Position numbers and translations under genes: made by a program
In this document: positions 38,297 through 47,794 of the stretch, piece by piece
Layout of the letters: each line of letters begins with the position of its first letter
Numbering within the stretch: the first letter of the stretch is position 1
Assembly: GCA_029251165.1 (NCBI GenBank)
Contig: JAQXDW010000089.1
Span: 186,001-250,000 of the forward strand
Length of the DNA stretch: 64,000 nucleotides
Origin: Myxococcota bacterium
GTDB lineage: Bacteria; Myxococcota_A; UBA796
Reading direction: 5' to 3'
The notes under the pieces: model-generated
Seen by the model: the letters and a program-made list of their open reading frames with translations, nothing else
Database searches by the model: none
Told to the model about the DNA's origin: nothing

Positions 38297-39991
38297 ATGG
38301 CGCTATTTCGTGCGGCCGGCTCATCGGCCCGGGAGGTCACCATCACCCGTCAACGCTCCCATGCACGCCACATGCTGTGCCTCAACGCACTGCTCGCGGG
38401 CTGCTCAGCCATTCCGCAGGCAAAGCAGGGCGATGTCCCTGCAACTCCCGGGATGGATGTCCGGGTGACCCTGCTGCACACATCCGACATCCACTCCCGT
38501 CTGCAGCCGTATCAATTTGATCCCAGCTTCACCGACAACGGACTGGGACTCGCAGACGATGCCGGGCCGTTCGGAGGAATGGATAAGATCGGGCACATCC
38601 TCAAGCGAGAGCGGGCGCGCGCGGGGCGGGTGCTACACCTAGACTCTGGAGACTGCTTCCAGGGTGCGATCATCTTCAACGAGTTCGACGGTGAAGCCGA
38701 GATGCGGCTGATGACCGAGGTCGGCCTCAACGCTGCGGTGGTCGCCAACCACGAGTTCGACAAGGGCGCGCGGAACCTCGCGACTCAGTACGGTGCCTGG
38801 GGCGGCTTTGACCTGCTGGCCGGGAACTACATCTTCGAAGACGCCAACGCACCCTGGGCCAATGACCTAGGGCGAATGATTATTCCGAGCAACATCTACG
38901 ATCTGGACGGAATCCGGGTCGGAGTCATCGGCCTCGGCAACATCTCCTCTCTCAACAGCATCTATGACGAGTCCAACTCCATGGGCATCACGGTGCTGGA
39001 GCCTGCTGAGGTCATCCCGGCGGAGGCTGCAAAGCTTCGCAGCCAGGGCGCAGACATCATCGTGGTCCTCAGCCACATGGGTCTCGACGACGACCGCGAG
39101 CAGGCCTTGGAATTCGACGACGTCGACATTTTTCTCGGCGGACACCACCACGTCGCGATCGATCCGCCGCTCGTCGTCGAGAACGCGCACACCGGCAAGC
39201 GCATCCCAGTGGTGCACTCCGGCGCGTTTGCCAAGTTCGTCGGCCGGGTCGATCTGGTCATCCGGGACGGCGAGCTCCTCTCTCATGACTACACGCTCTT
39301 CCCTGTCGACGGCTCTGTCCCCTCGGATGCAGAGGTCATCGACATCCTGGAGGAGTACACAGAGGAGCTGGACGCGACGTTCAACACCGACCAGGTCCTC
39401 GGATACGCTGAGGAAAAGCTGACCCGCTACGGCTCGACCGGAGGCGACAGCATGCTCGGCAACCTCGCCGCAGAGGCCATGCGCTTCTATCCTGGTGTCG
39501 AGACCGAGATCGCCCTGACCAACACCCTGGGCATTCGTGCCGACATCCCGGCTGGCGACATCACCCTCGACGACCTCTACAACTCGATGCCGTTCGACAA
39601 CTCGATCACCACGATGTTTCTTTCGGGGCGCGAGGTCCAGGAGTTGCTCGACTACGTCTCTGACCGCTCCACTGAGCGCGGCTGCTCCAGCCAGGCACAG
39701 GTGGCTGGCATGCAGTTCGACATGGTCTGTGAGGCAGACAACCCCCGCGCAGAGAACATCCTCATCAACGGCATCCCGCTGGATGAAGACGGCACCTACG
39801 AGCTCGCGACGAACGACTACATCGCCCACGGCGGCTCCGGCTTCGAGGTCCTCGAGCGGAACACCACCCAGGTCGACACCGGCATCTCCATCCGTGATGT
39901 CGTCCTCGCCGCTTTCATTCAGTACCAGACCCTTCCCCGCCCCGACGAAGGGGTCTGTGTGGAAGACGGTCGCATCAACCCAGTCTTTTAG
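38297..39991 (+). CDS. 5'-nucleotidase/UshA-like metallophosphatase lipoprotein
   Basis: About 564 residues. The metallophosphatase domain shows TLLHTSDIHSRL (Asp and His ligands), LDSGDCFQGA, ANHEFDKG, LSHMG and GGHHHVA, the full set for a dinuclear site. The C-terminal 5'-nucleotidase domain follows (GDSMLGNLAAEAMRFYPG, DLYNSMPFDNSITTMFLSG, LATNDYIAHGGSGFEVL). A lipobox LLAGC lies near residue 36. I chose ATG 38297 because AGAGG is 7 bases upstream and it supplies a basic n-region; ATG 38372 (MLCLNALLAGC) would give a very short signal. It would release phosphate and nucleosides from external nucleotides. It leads an operon with a second lipoprotein (9 bp gap) and a barrel. Confidence 0.92.
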   Translation: MALFRAAGSSAREVTITRQRSHARHMLCLNALLAGCSAIPQAKQGDVPATPGMDVRVTLLHTSDIHSRLQPYQFDPSFTDNGLGLADDAGPFGGMDKIGHILKRERARAGRVLHLDSGDCFQGAIIFNEFDGEAEMRLMTEVGLNAAVVANHEFDKGARNLATQYGAWGGFDLLAGNYIFEDANAPWANDLGRMIIPSNIYDLDGIRVGVIGLGNISSLNSIYDESNSMGITVLEPAEVIPAEAAKLRSQGADIIVVLSHMGLDDDREQALEFDDVDIFLGGHHHVAIDPPLVVENAHTGKRIPVVHSGAFAKFVGRVDLVIRDGELLSHDYTLFPVDGSVPSDAEVIDILEEYTEELDATFNTDQVLGYAEEKLTRYGSTGGDSMLGNLAAEAMRFYPGVETEIALTNTLGIRADIPAGDITLDDLYNSMPFDNSITTMFLSGREVQELLDYVSDRSTERGCSSQAQVAGMQFDMVCEADNPRAENILINGIPLDEDGTYELATNDYIAHGGSGFEVLERNTTQVDTGISIRDVVLAAFIQYQTLPRPDEGVCVEDGRINPVF

Positions 39992-40000
39992 GAGCGCGCC

Positions 40001-41107
40001 ATGCTGCTGTTTCTGACGCTCTCCGCCTGCACCGAGGCCGTGGATGCCCCCAGAGTCGAGCCCTCCTTCATCGTCGTCGAGATGAACGGCGAGACCGGCA
40101 GTGCCGAGGACCGACTTGCCTTCTCGGCAGAGACCGTCACCCGCACGGTCACGGTCTCGACCCTCGACGCCGACGCTAGCCCCTACCCCTACACCGGCGA
40201 GCTCACCATCCGGGTTCGTCCTGGAAAGCTGGAGAGCGGCGGCACCGTCACGCTGACCAACGGCGAGTGGACTGGCGACGTCTCCTTCTCCAGCAGCTAC
40301 GGACCGACTCGGATCTGGCTGGGCGATGAGCGCGAGGGCAGCAGCTATGCCACCGGCGTCACGGAGCCGATGTACTTCGCCATCCCGACGATCTCCGAGA
40401 TCAACGATCACGAAGACACCGAGACCAACCACCTCGACGGGGAATTCGCCGAGCTTCGCCTCGACGGTCGTGAGGTCGTGGTGACCGCTGTCGGTACCGA
40501 TGGATTCTGGGCAACCGACCAGACCAGCCTCAGCGTAAAGGGTTCCTTGCCCGGCAACTTCGCGAGCCTGTACGTCTACTCCTTTGGCAAGCCCGAGGGC
40601 GTCTCTGTCGGAAGCCGCCTGACGGTCCTCAACGGCAACGACCAGGAGTACCTCGGGACCACCCAGCTGTCGTTCCCAGTCTATGAGGCCGAGGAAGACG
40701 CGACCTACACCGTCTACGATCCGATCGTGGTCGACGGCACGACCCTGTGCACCGACCGCTCGATGGAGGCACTGGAGAGCGCAATCATCTCCATCCCTGG
40801 CGGCATCATCTCGACCAATTTCACCGAGGGATCCGACGACTACGAGGACTACCTTACCTATGGTCAGTGGCCCATCTCTCTCAACGGCTGTGAGTTCTAC
40901 GTCGACACCTCCGGCGCAGACTTCACCCCGGCAGCAGGGATGGAGGTCTCCGCCATCGAGGGGATCGTCTCTCAGGTCTTCAGCAAGTGGGTCATCCTGG
41001 TCACCGGCTCCGAAGACATCGAAGCCGCAGCGACCCGCCCCATCGCGCGCCCGGTCGCACGACACCGTGACGGTCGCCCCTCAAACGTACACACCCACGC
41101 TCACTGA
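40001..41107 (+). CDS. Lipoprotein with an OB-fold-like domain
   Basis: 368 residues. A very short signal MLLFLTLSAC gives a lipobox LSAC (Cys 10), with AGGAG before the ATG. After a beta-rich N-terminal domain (TGELTIRVRPGKLESGGTVT), residues about 145-225 match the pattern of OB-fold domains found beside extracellular nucleases (DGREVVVTAVGTDGFWATDQ, VGSRLTVLNGNDQEYLG). A further beta domain with two Cys and a basic, His-rich tail (RHRDGRPSNVHTHAH) follow. It lies 9 bp after the 5'-nucleotidase-like gene, so the two may act together on nucleic acid or nucleotides. The OB-fold call is by eye. Confidence 0.75.
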   Translation: MLLFLTLSACTEAVDAPRVEPSFIVVEMNGETGSAEDRLAFSAETVTRTVTVSTLDADASPYPYTGELTIRVRPGKLESGGTVTLTNGEWTGDVSFSSSYGPTRIWLGDEREGSSYATGVTEPMYFAIPTISEINDHEDTETNHLDGEFAELRLDGREVVVTAVGTDGFWATDQTSLSVKGSLPGNFASLYVYSFGKPEGVSVGSRLTVLNGNDQEYLGTTQLSFPVYEAEEDATYTVYDPIVVDGTTLCTDRSMEALESAIISIPGGIISTNFTEGSDDYEDYLTYGQWPISLNGCEFYVDTSGADFTPAAGMEVSAIEGIVSQVFSKWVILVTGSEDIEAAATRPIARPVARHRDGRPSNVHTHAH

Positions 41108-41164
41108 GCGGGCAGATCGCCGCTGGCACCTGCCCCCCCTCACCTCTCCTCAGAGACGTCTCCA

Positions 41165-42637
41165 ATGCTCACTCTCCTCACCGTTCTCTCCGCGGCCCAC
41201 GCCAGCGACTTCATGGATGTCTGGGTGACCACAGCCTTCGAGGACGACAATGTTCGTGCCGGTCCAGAGCTTTACAGCCCGGCAGCAAACTTCGTCCAGC
41301 GTGGCAACCAGACCTTCTTCGAGCAGTACGAGTCTCGGGTGACCGACGACATCACGCGCGGCAGCCTGGTGCTGTACCGAGCGGACGACGGCTTCAACGA
41401 GAACTGGGCGACCGAGGCAGCCTTCGCGCTCCGGATTCAGCCCTACCTCAACCCCGACCAGTCCTCTCCCGGCACTCAGATCCGCGACGATGGCTCGTAC
41501 GTCCGCATCATCCGCAAGCTCGCGGGTGAGAACCACGAGCTGTCTCTGACCGGCTACGCGGTCAACGCGGGCCGCTTCCGGCTGGGCTACTCCTACGATC
41601 TGACCTGGGGTGGCAGGGACATCTTCACCTTTGATCCCGGCGCGGATCCCGGTGTCCGGCTCCAGTGGCAGCGGGGCGGGACCTACACCTTCCTCGGCGC
41701 GAAGACCGCCGTGGGTGACTACATCCTGCCGGAGACCAGCCAGCCGAGAAACCAGGCCTACTACGGTGCGCTCGGCGGGGCTGGAACGACCATCGGCAAC
41801 AAGCTGAAGCTTGAGGTTGGCATCGGAAGCTTCCAGCAGGGTCAGCTCCGCAACGTCCAGGACACCTCCTCGTCCCTGTATGGCGAGATGATCACCGCAG
41901 CCGGCTACTCCGGCCAGATCGCCTATCGAACACGGGAAGATCTCCGGTTCTTCCAGTCTGCCGACCTTCGGCTGTACCGGAACAACCCAGACTTCATCAA
42001 AGACAGCTACATCTCACACAGCCAGATCGACGGCGCAGGGCTCATCGTCCAGGGTGAGATCAACCGGCTGAGCCACAACCTCCTCTCCGCCACCCAGGAC
42101 GAGGCAACGATCATCGAGACCGGCACCGCCGGAGACCTCCAGCTCATCGGCATCGTCAACACCACTGAATTCGGCGTGGATCTGGTCTACAAGGACCTCG
42201 CCTACATCCTGTTCAACGTGCCGGGACTCACCAGCGGTGTCGCCCTGAACCCGTCGATGGAGATCACGCCGCAGACATATGGTCGCCTCTGGGGAAGCCA
42301 CTACATCCCCAAGGCTCACCTCGCCTTCTCCGCCGGGGTCGGCATCATGCAGCCAGCGACCTATGAGACCAGCGGCGGAACCTTCGTGCAGTACACCGCA
42401 GCCGATAAGGAGCAGGTTCCCACCGGCCAGGAGCCCTCCGCGATCCTCTCCTCAGTGGTCGGAACCCAGGTCGACATCTCTCCGACCACCCAGGTCGTTG
42501 GTGAGGTCCTCTACACCGTAGACAACAACCTCTCCGACTACGTCACCGCAGAAGACGGCAGCAGCGTCCGCGTGTCTGCGGCAGCTGTGGAGCGGCAGGC
42601 AATCGGCTTCAACCTCATGATGCGGGCGCGCTTCTGA
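41165..42637 (+). CDS. Outer-membrane beta-barrel protein
   Basis: 490 residues. The signal is short (MLTLLTVLSAAHA, cleavage after AHA). The mature protein is a series of amphipathic strands (RIIRKLAGENHELSLTGYAV, FRLGYSYDLTWGG) and ends FNLMMRARF with the terminal Phe expected for BAM-dependent barrels. About 20 strands can be counted loosely, so it is a medium to large barrel. It is third in the operon after the two lipoproteins and is followed by a strong bidirectional terminator. It probably admits products released by the 5'-nucleotidase-like protein; this is inference from position. Confidence 0.8.
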   Translation: MLTLLTVLSAAHASDFMDVWVTTAFEDDNVRAGPELYSPAANFVQRGNQTFFEQYESRVTDDITRGSLVLYRADDGFNENWATEAAFALRIQPYLNPDQSSPGTQIRDDGSYVRIIRKLAGENHELSLTGYAVNAGRFRLGYSYDLTWGGRDIFTFDPGADPGVRLQWQRGGTYTFLGAKTAVGDYILPETSQPRNQAYYGALGGAGTTIGNKLKLEVGIGSFQQGQLRNVQDTSSSLYGEMITAAGYSGQIAYRTREDLRFFQSADLRLYRNNPDFIKDSYISHSQIDGAGLIVQGEINRLSHNLLSATQDEATIIETGTAGDLQLIGIVNTTEFGVDLVYKDLAYILFNVPGLTSGVALNPSMEITPQTYGRLWGSHYIPKAHLAFSAGVGIMQPATYETSGGTFVQYTAADKEQVPTGQEPSAILSSVVGTQVDISPTTQVVGEVLYTVDNNLSDYVTAEDGSSVRVSAAAVERQAIGFNLMMRARF

Positions 42638-42679
42638 GGACCGCTTAGGGGCCCCTCAGGGCAACGCTCAGCACCACCT

Positions 42680-42710
42680 CGCGGGGGCTGCCACATCGGC
42701 AGCCCCCGCG
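42680..42710. terminator. Bidirectional terminator hairpin
   Basis: A perfect 13-bp GC-rich stem (42680-42692 with 42698-42710) with a 5-base loop sits between two convergent genes, 43 bp after the barrel stop and 5 bp before the methyltransferase end. There is no T-tract, but position and strength support a shared terminator. Confidence 0.75.
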
Positions 42711-42714
42711 CTCG

Positions 42715-43761
42715 TCAGCGGCGCGCGCCGATCGAGCGAAAGGTCTCGTTGTTCCGAACCCGGCGCGAGACGTGAACGTCCGCGAAGCCGTGGTCGGAAT
42801 ACCAGGCCTCCAGCTCTTCTCGCGTAAACCAGTGCTTCACCGGAATCTTCAGGCGGTCATAGACATCCGCAACGACCACGTCAAACGGCCACTTGTGGTG
42901 GTCATGCACGGGCAGGTGAGAGAGCACAGCGCCGACCACGGGGACCGAGCCAAACCACCGGTAGGGGGTGTGGCTGAAGATGCGCAGGGTCCTCGCGATA
43001 GCCCGTGAGAACTTGAGCAGCTCATCGTGCTCGAGGCCGGTGGTGACGCCGCGCAGCGCGTTGTTGACCATCAAGGTAGCCCCCTGACGCGGCCCATAGA
43101 CCCACAGCGAGAGCTGCCCGCCTGGGCGGAGGCACTCTGTGAGGCTGCCGAGGATCTCCTCGGGCTCATCGACGTGGTGGAGCACACCGTAGCAGTAGAC
43201 GAGATCGCAGAGGCTGTCTCGAATCGGCGGGCGGGAGATGTCTCCCTGGATGACGTGGACCCGCTGGAGGCCCTCGGTGTTTCTAGCGGCAGCCTCCACG
43301 GCATCCTCTGAGGAATCCAGCGCAATGACCTCGGCACCGTAGCGGGCCGCGAAGAATGCATGGCGACCAAAGCCACAGCCCGCATCCATCACCAGCTTGC
43401 CGAGAAAGTCCGCCGGCTTCAGCGGAGAGGAAAAGTCGCGAAAGTTTTCCTCCCACTCTGGAATTGCGGTGTCGAAGCCCGTCCAGCGGTGACCAGTGGC
43501 TGGGCCTGAGGGGGCTCCAGCGGGCAGCATTCGGGGGATGCCGTCCCGGATTGGGTAGACGGCACCGCAGGAGCACATCAGGGCCCCCTCCATGATCTCA
43601 ACTTCCTCACGGCGCTCTAAATTGACGCCAGGAACGTCGGATTCCGACGCCTCAAAGTGCCCTGAGCAGATCGATCTGGTCGCCGTCTTTACGGTCTCCA
43701 AGGAGAAATCTGTGGCCCGACAGACCGGGCATGCCAGCCACTTCAGCAACCTGTACTTCAC
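42715..43761 (-). CDS. Class I SAM methyltransferase with Trm112-like zinc-binding N-terminus
   Basis: 348 residues. The N-terminus has CPVC (Cys 11 and 14) and later CSCGAVYPIRDGIPRML, the Trm112p/YcaR-type zinc-ribbon pattern. The methyltransferase core follows: motif I VMDAGCGFGRHAFFAARYGA, the acidic loop VIALDSSEDAV, motif II QGDISRPPI and DLVYCYGVLHHV. The C-terminal stretch RMPxK-like helices resemble small-molecule or lipid methyltransferases of the UbiE group. The substrate is unknown. It is divergent from korA, with 103 bp between starts. Confidence 0.9.
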   Translation of the reverse strand: MKYRLLKWLACPVCRATDFSLETVKTATRSICSGHFEASESDVPGVNLERREEVEIMEGALMCSCGAVYPIRDGIPRMLPAGAPSGPATGHRWTGFDTAIPEWEENFRDFSSPLKPADFLGKLVMDAGCGFGRHAFFAARYGAEVIALDSSEDAVEAAARNTEGLQRVHVIQGDISRPPIRDSLCDLVYCYGVLHHVDEPEEILGSLTECLRPGGQLSLWVYGPRQGATLMVNNALRGVTTGLEHDELLKFSRAIARTLRIFSHTPYRWFGSVPVVGAVLSHLPVHDHHKWPFDVVVADVYDRLKIPVKHWFTREELEAWYSDHGFADVHVSRRVRNNETFRSIGARR

Positions 43762-43864
43762 ACCAGCCTCCAGGTGAGGTCTTTATATCGTGTGTGGGGA
43801 CTGTGGGGTCTGCGGGATATACGCGGACACAGCCCGCCAGCCGAGCGGAAGGAGACCCTCCACC

Positions 43865-45694
43865 ATGCAGCGATCCGTCCAGACGATCGACGATGTCATC
43901 ATCCGATTCGCCGGGGACTCCGGCGACGGGATGCAGCTCACCGGGACCCAGTTCACCAACACCTCCGCAATTCACGGAAATGATCTGGCGACCTTCCCGG
44001 ACTTTCCCGCCGAGATTCGTGCCCCCGCTGGCACGCTCGCCGGGGTCAGTGGCTTCCAGCTTCACTTCTCCTCCAACGTGATTCACACCCCCGGCGATGC
44101 CCCTGGTGTGCTCGTCGCGATGAACCCCGCAGCCCTCAAGGCCAACCTCAAGGACCTCAAGGCCGGCGGAATGATCATTGTCAACACTGACAAGTTCACC
44201 GAGCGGGATCTGGAGAAGGCCGAGTGCGAGAGCAACCCGCTGGAGGATGGCAGCCTCGAAGGCTATCAGCTCGTCCCCGTCCAGCTCGGAAAGCTCACCA
44301 AGGAGTCGGTCAAGGGGCTCGGGCTCAACACCAAGGAGTCCGACCGGTGCAAGAACTTCTTTGCGCTGGGCATGACCTACTGGCTCTTCAACCGCGACAC
44401 TCAGGTCACCGAGAGCTGGATCAAGGGCAAGTTCAAGGCTCCCTACGACAAGGCCAACCTCCAGGCCCTCGCCGCAGGCTTCAACTACGCCGACACCATC
44501 GAGCTGTTCCACAGCTCCTATGAGGTCCCTCCTGCGAAGCTGAAGCCGGGTGTCTACCGGAACATTACCGGCAACGCCGCCCTCTCGCTGGGCTTCGTCA
44601 CCGCCGCCAGCCTCGCCGGTCAGCCCCTGTTTCAGGGCGCCTACCCGATCACTCCGGCCTCCGATGTCCTCCACCACCTCTCGAAGTACAAAGACTTCGG
44701 GGTCATTACCTTCCAGGCTGAGGATGAGATCGCAGCCATCAGCGCAGCCATCGGTGCGGCGTTCGGTGGAGCCATCGCCATCACCACCTCCTCCGGCCCC
44801 GGCATCGCGCTGAAGGGCGAGGCGCTCGGACTGGCGATGATCACCGAGCTTCCCATGGTGGTCGTGGATGTTCAGCGTGGCGGTCCGTCTACTGGGCTGC
44901 CGACCAAGACCGAGCAGTCAGACATCTTCATCGCGCTGTATGGACGCCACGGAGAGTCTCCGATGCCGGTCCTCGCTGCATCGACGCCCTCCGACTGCTT
45001 CTGGACCGCCATCGAGGCCGTCAAGATCGCCACGAAGTACAAGATGCCGGTCATGCTGCTCACCGATGGCTACCTGGCCAACGGTGCAGAGCCGTGGCGC
45101 CTGCCTGACATCGAGGAGCTTCCGAAGATCGAGGTGGAGTACGCCACCGAGGCCGACGCCGAGGGCGGCTTCTTGCCCTACGAGCGTGATCCGGTCACCC
45201 TCGCCCGCAAGTGGGCCAAGGTCGGCACAAAGGGGCTCGAGCACCGCATCGGCGGTCTCGAGAAGCAGGAAGGCACCGGCAACGTCTCCTACGATCCCTC
45301 CAACCACGAGTACATGTGCAAGATGCGGGCGGAGAAGGTCCGCCGGGTCCTCGCAGATGTACCCGATGTTGAGGTCTACGGAGACACTGGCGGTATCGGA
45401 ATGGTCTCCTGGGGTGGTACCTACGGCGCAGTCCGCTCTGCGGTGGACTCCGCGCGCGCAGCAGGCCTCAAGGTCGGCCACGTCCATCTCCGCTGGATCA
45501 ATCCCTTCCCAGCGAACCTCGAAGAGGTCCTCCGCACCTTCGATCAGGTCCTCGTCGCCGAGCTCAACCTCGGCCAGCTCGCCACCGTCCTGCGCGGCAC
45601 CTACCTGCTCGACCTCCACTCCTATGCCAAGATTCAGGGCCAGCCGTTCAAGGTCTCCGAGCTGCTCGCCCGCATCCAGACCCTCTCAAGCTGA
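43865..45694 (+). CDS. korA: 2-oxoacid:acceptor oxidoreductase, fused gamma-alpha subunit
   Basis: 609 residues. The N-terminal gamma domain starts [20 protein letters not shown]; the alpha (pyrimidine-binding) domain has [37 protein letters not shown] and [19 protein letters not shown], as in KorA. With KorB it oxidises 2-oxoglutarate (or another 2-oxoacid) to the acyl-CoA with ferredoxin as acceptor, in the cytoplasm. I chose ATG 43865 because AAGGAG lies upstream and the gamma domain begins right after it. KorB follows 12 bp downstream. Substrate choice between 2-oxoglutarate and pyruvate is not proven. Confidence 0.93.
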   Translation: MQRSVQTIDDVIIRFAGDSGDGMQLTGTQFTNTSAIHGNDLATFPDFPAEIRAPAGTLAGVSGFQLHFSSNVIHTPGDAPGVLVAMNPAALKANLKDLKAGGMIIVNTDKFTERDLEKAECESNPLEDGSLEGYQLVPVQLGKLTKESVKGLGLNTKESDRCKNFFALGMTYWLFNRDTQVTESWIKGKFKAPYDKANLQALAAGFNYADTIELFHSSYEVPPAKLKPGVYRNITGNAALSLGFVTAASLAGQPLFQGAYPITPASDVLHHLSKYKDFGVITFQAEDEIAAISAAIGAAFGGAIAITTSSGPGIALKGEALGLAMITELPMVVVDVQRGGPSTGLPTKTEQSDIFIALYGRHGESPMPVLAASTPSDCFWTAIEAVKIATKYKMPVMLLTDGYLANGAEPWRLPDIEELPKIEVEYATEADAEGGFLPYERDPVTLARKWAKVGTKGLEHRIGGLEKQEGTGNVSYDPSNHEYMCKMRAEKVRRVLADVPDVEVYGDTGGIGMVSWGGTYGAVRSAVDSARAAGLKVGHVHLRWINPFPANLEEVLRTFDQVLVAELNLGQLATVLRGTYLLDLHSYAKIQGQPFKVSELLARIQTLSS

Positions 45695-45706
45695 CCGGGA
45701 GCGAAC

Positions 45707-46732
45707 ATGTCCAACAATGAAGAGGTCCCAAGCTACTCCAAGAAGGATTTCATGTCGGATCAAACGATCCGATGGTGTCCAGGCTGTGGTGACTACTCGA
45801 TTCTCTCCCAGGTACAGACGACCTTCGCCGGTCTTGGGATCCCCCGTGAGAAGTTCGCGGTCGTCAGCGGAATTGGCTGCTCAAGCCGCTTCCCCTACTA
45901 CATGAACACCTACGGGTTCCACACCATTCATGGCCGCGCACCTGCTTTTGCAACGGGCCTGAAGGTGACCAACCCGGATCTGAGTGTGTGGGTCATCACC
46001 GGAGACGGCGACGCCCTCTCCATCGGTGGTAACCACCTCATTCACCTCCTCCGCCGCAACGTGGACCTCCAGCTCCTCCTGTTCAACAACCGGATCTATG
46101 GGCTGACCAAGGGACAGTACTCGCCGACCTCAGAGGTGGGTAAGCGCACGAAGTCGACCCCGATGGGCTCGATCGATCACCCCTTCGAGCCCTGCGCGGT
46201 CGCACTGGGAGCGGATGCCTCGTTCATCGCACGCACCGTGGATGTCTTCGTTCGGGAGCAGCGGGCGGTCCTCAAGGCTGCCCACGACCACAGCGGCACC
46301 TCGTTCGTTGAGATCTTCCAGAACTGCAACATCTTCAACGACAACGCCTTCACCAACATCACCGACAAGAAGGTCCGCCACAACGCGGCCTTGTTCGCGG
46401 AGCACGGCAAGCCGCTCATCTTCGGCGGCAAGAACAGCCCGCTGAAGGGACTGCGCCTGGACCCGGCCCGTCTCCGGCTGGAGGTGGTCGAGCTCGGTGA
46501 GGAATACAGCGAGGAAGACATCCTCGTCCACGACGAGACCAACCCGGTCCTCGCAGGACTTCTCGTCCGCATGCGCCCCCCGATGCCCGTCGTGTTCGGC
46601 GTCATCTTCCGCGTGCAGCGTCCCTGCTACGAAGCTGGCGTCCACGCACAGCTTGAGGAAGCCCAGAGCAAGCCGGGCGCCGGCGATCTCTCGAAGGTCC
46701 TCTACAGCGGCGACACCTGGGTGGTCGAGTAG
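45707..46732 (+). CDS. korB: 2-oxoacid:acceptor oxidoreductase beta subunit
   Basis: 341 residues. The thiamine-diphosphate-binding subunit shows WCPGCGDYSILSQVQ and GIGCSSRFPYYM (cluster and TPP-site Cys), then the TPP motif GDGDALSIGGNH...NNRIYGLTKGQYSPTS with the usual spacing. No ferredoxin domain is fused, so an external ferredoxin must accept electrons. It is encoded 12 bp after korA, and its TAG overlaps the GTG of the HAD gene by one base, making a three-gene operon. Aerobic delta-proteobacteria use KorAB in an oxidative TCA cycle. Confidence 0.93.
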   Translation: MSNNEEVPSYSKKDFMSDQTIRWCPGCGDYSILSQVQTTFAGLGIPREKFAVVSGIGCSSRFPYYMNTYGFHTIHGRAPAFATGLKVTNPDLSVWVITGDGDALSIGGNHLIHLLRRNVDLQLLLFNNRIYGLTKGQYSPTSEVGKRTKSTPMGSIDHPFEPCAVALGADASFIARTVDVFVREQRAVLKAAHDHSGTSFVEIFQNCNIFNDNAFTNITDKKVRHNAALFAEHGKPLIFGGKNSPLKGLRLDPARLRLEVVELGEEYSEEDILVHDETNPVLAGLLVRMRPPMPVVFGVIFRVQRPCYEAGVHAQLEEAQSKPGAGDLSKVLYSGDTWVVE

Positions 46733-47514
46733 TGCCGAGGCCCATCGTCCAGCTGTCGCAGACTCCGCCTCTTGAGGGCATCCTCTGCGACATCGACGAC
46801 ACCCTCACCCACGATGGTCGGCTGATCCCGGAGGCGCTCCTGGGCCTCCACCGGGCGCAGCAAGCTGGGCTGAAGATCGTTCCCATCACCGGTCGTCCCG
46901 GGGGCTGGGTCGATCAGATCGCCAGGATGTGGCCGGTCGATGGTGTGGTCGGTGAGAACGGCGGGCTGTGGTTCTGGATGGCGGATGGAAAGCTGCATCG
47001 ACGCTTCTCGCAGTCTGAGGCTGTCCGTCGAGAGAATCGGGCAAAGCTCGATGCCCTCGCGCAGCAGATCCTCGCGGAGGTGCCGGGGACTGCCCTGGCA
47101 TCAGACCAGCCCTATCGGGATCTCGATCTCGCGGTCGACTTCTGTGAGGACGTCCCTGCCCTGCCAGATGCTGAGATCGACCGCATCGTCGCAGCATTCA
47201 CCCGGGTCGGCGCGACCTGCAAGGTCTCCAGCATCCACGTCAACGGCTGGTTCGGCAGCTTCGACAAGCTGGCCGGCTTCAAGCAGTTCCACCAGGACCG
47301 CTGGGGCACACCGGTCGATCTCAACCGCTGGGCATTCTTTGGCGACAGCGCCAACGACGAGCCCATGTTTGCAGCCTTCCCGCTGTCCATCGGGGTGGCT
47401 AACGTCACCCGCTTCCTCCCCCGGATGACCGGACATCCCACCTGGATCACCCAGGCTGAGGGTGGGCATGGCTTCGTCGAGGGCCTCGAACGGCTGCTGT
47501 CTCTTCGCGGCTGA
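46732..47514 (+). CDS. HAD-IIB (Cof-type) phosphatase
   Basis: 260 residues. It starts with GTG 46732 overlapping the korB stop by one base. Motif I is LCDIDDTLTHDG (Asp 20 and Asp 22), motif II ITGRPGG, and motif IV FFGDSANDEPMFAAFPLSIG, with a C2-type cap between. Similar proteins hydrolyse sugar phosphates or mannosyl-phosphoglycerate. It could clear a phosphorylated by-product linked to the kor operon, but the physical coupling is the only evidence. An intrinsic terminator follows. Confidence 0.88.
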   Translation: MPRPIVQLSQTPPLEGILCDIDDTLTHDGRLIPEALLGLHRAQQAGLKIVPITGRPGGWVDQIARMWPVDGVVGENGGLWFWMADGKLHRRFSQSEAVRRENRAKLDALAQQILAEVPGTALASDQPYRDLDLAVDFCEDVPALPDAEIDRIVAAFTRVGATCKVSSIHVNGWFGSFDKLAGFKQFHQDRWGTPVDLNRWAFFGDSANDEPMFAAFPLSIGVANVTRFLPRMTGHPTWITQAEGGHGFVEGLERLLSLRG

Positions 47515-47554
47515 GGTCTTCCGATCGCAGGCCACACCGGCTGTGGATTGCAGC

Positions 47555-47591
47555 GCAGGTCGCACTCACAGGGTGCGGCCTGCTTTTTTTT
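47555..47591 (+). terminator. Intrinsic terminator of the korAB-HAD operon
   Basis: An 11-bp stem (47555-47565 with 47573-47583, one G-T pair) with a 7-base loop is followed directly by eight T residues. It is a textbook rho-independent terminator 41 bp after the HAD stop. Confidence 0.93.
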
Positions 47592-47794
47592 AGCGGTGCT
47601 CATGCTCGCAGCCCTCCGAGAGCATGCGCCTCTCCACACCGCGGCGAAGCTGCCCGGCCTGTGTGAAGTCACCGCGACCGCCTGGGGGTGATCCCCGCCG
47701 AGCTCAGCCAGCGGCTCCTCCGCCTGGTGACCCTCCAGAGCCTGGGGGGCCACCGTGGTGTTCGGTGCCGGCATGATGGTGGCCGACGTCGGGT
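47592..47794. other. Convergent intergenic region
   Basis: About 200 bp between the kor operon terminator and the 3' end of the dehydrogenase gene. I see no gene, and no clear terminator for the minus-strand gene. Confidence 0.4.

Noticed and set aside
38867-41065. 732-codon minus-strand frame opposite the nucleotidase operon
   Set aside because: It spans two confident plus-strand genes and has no motif or ribosome site.
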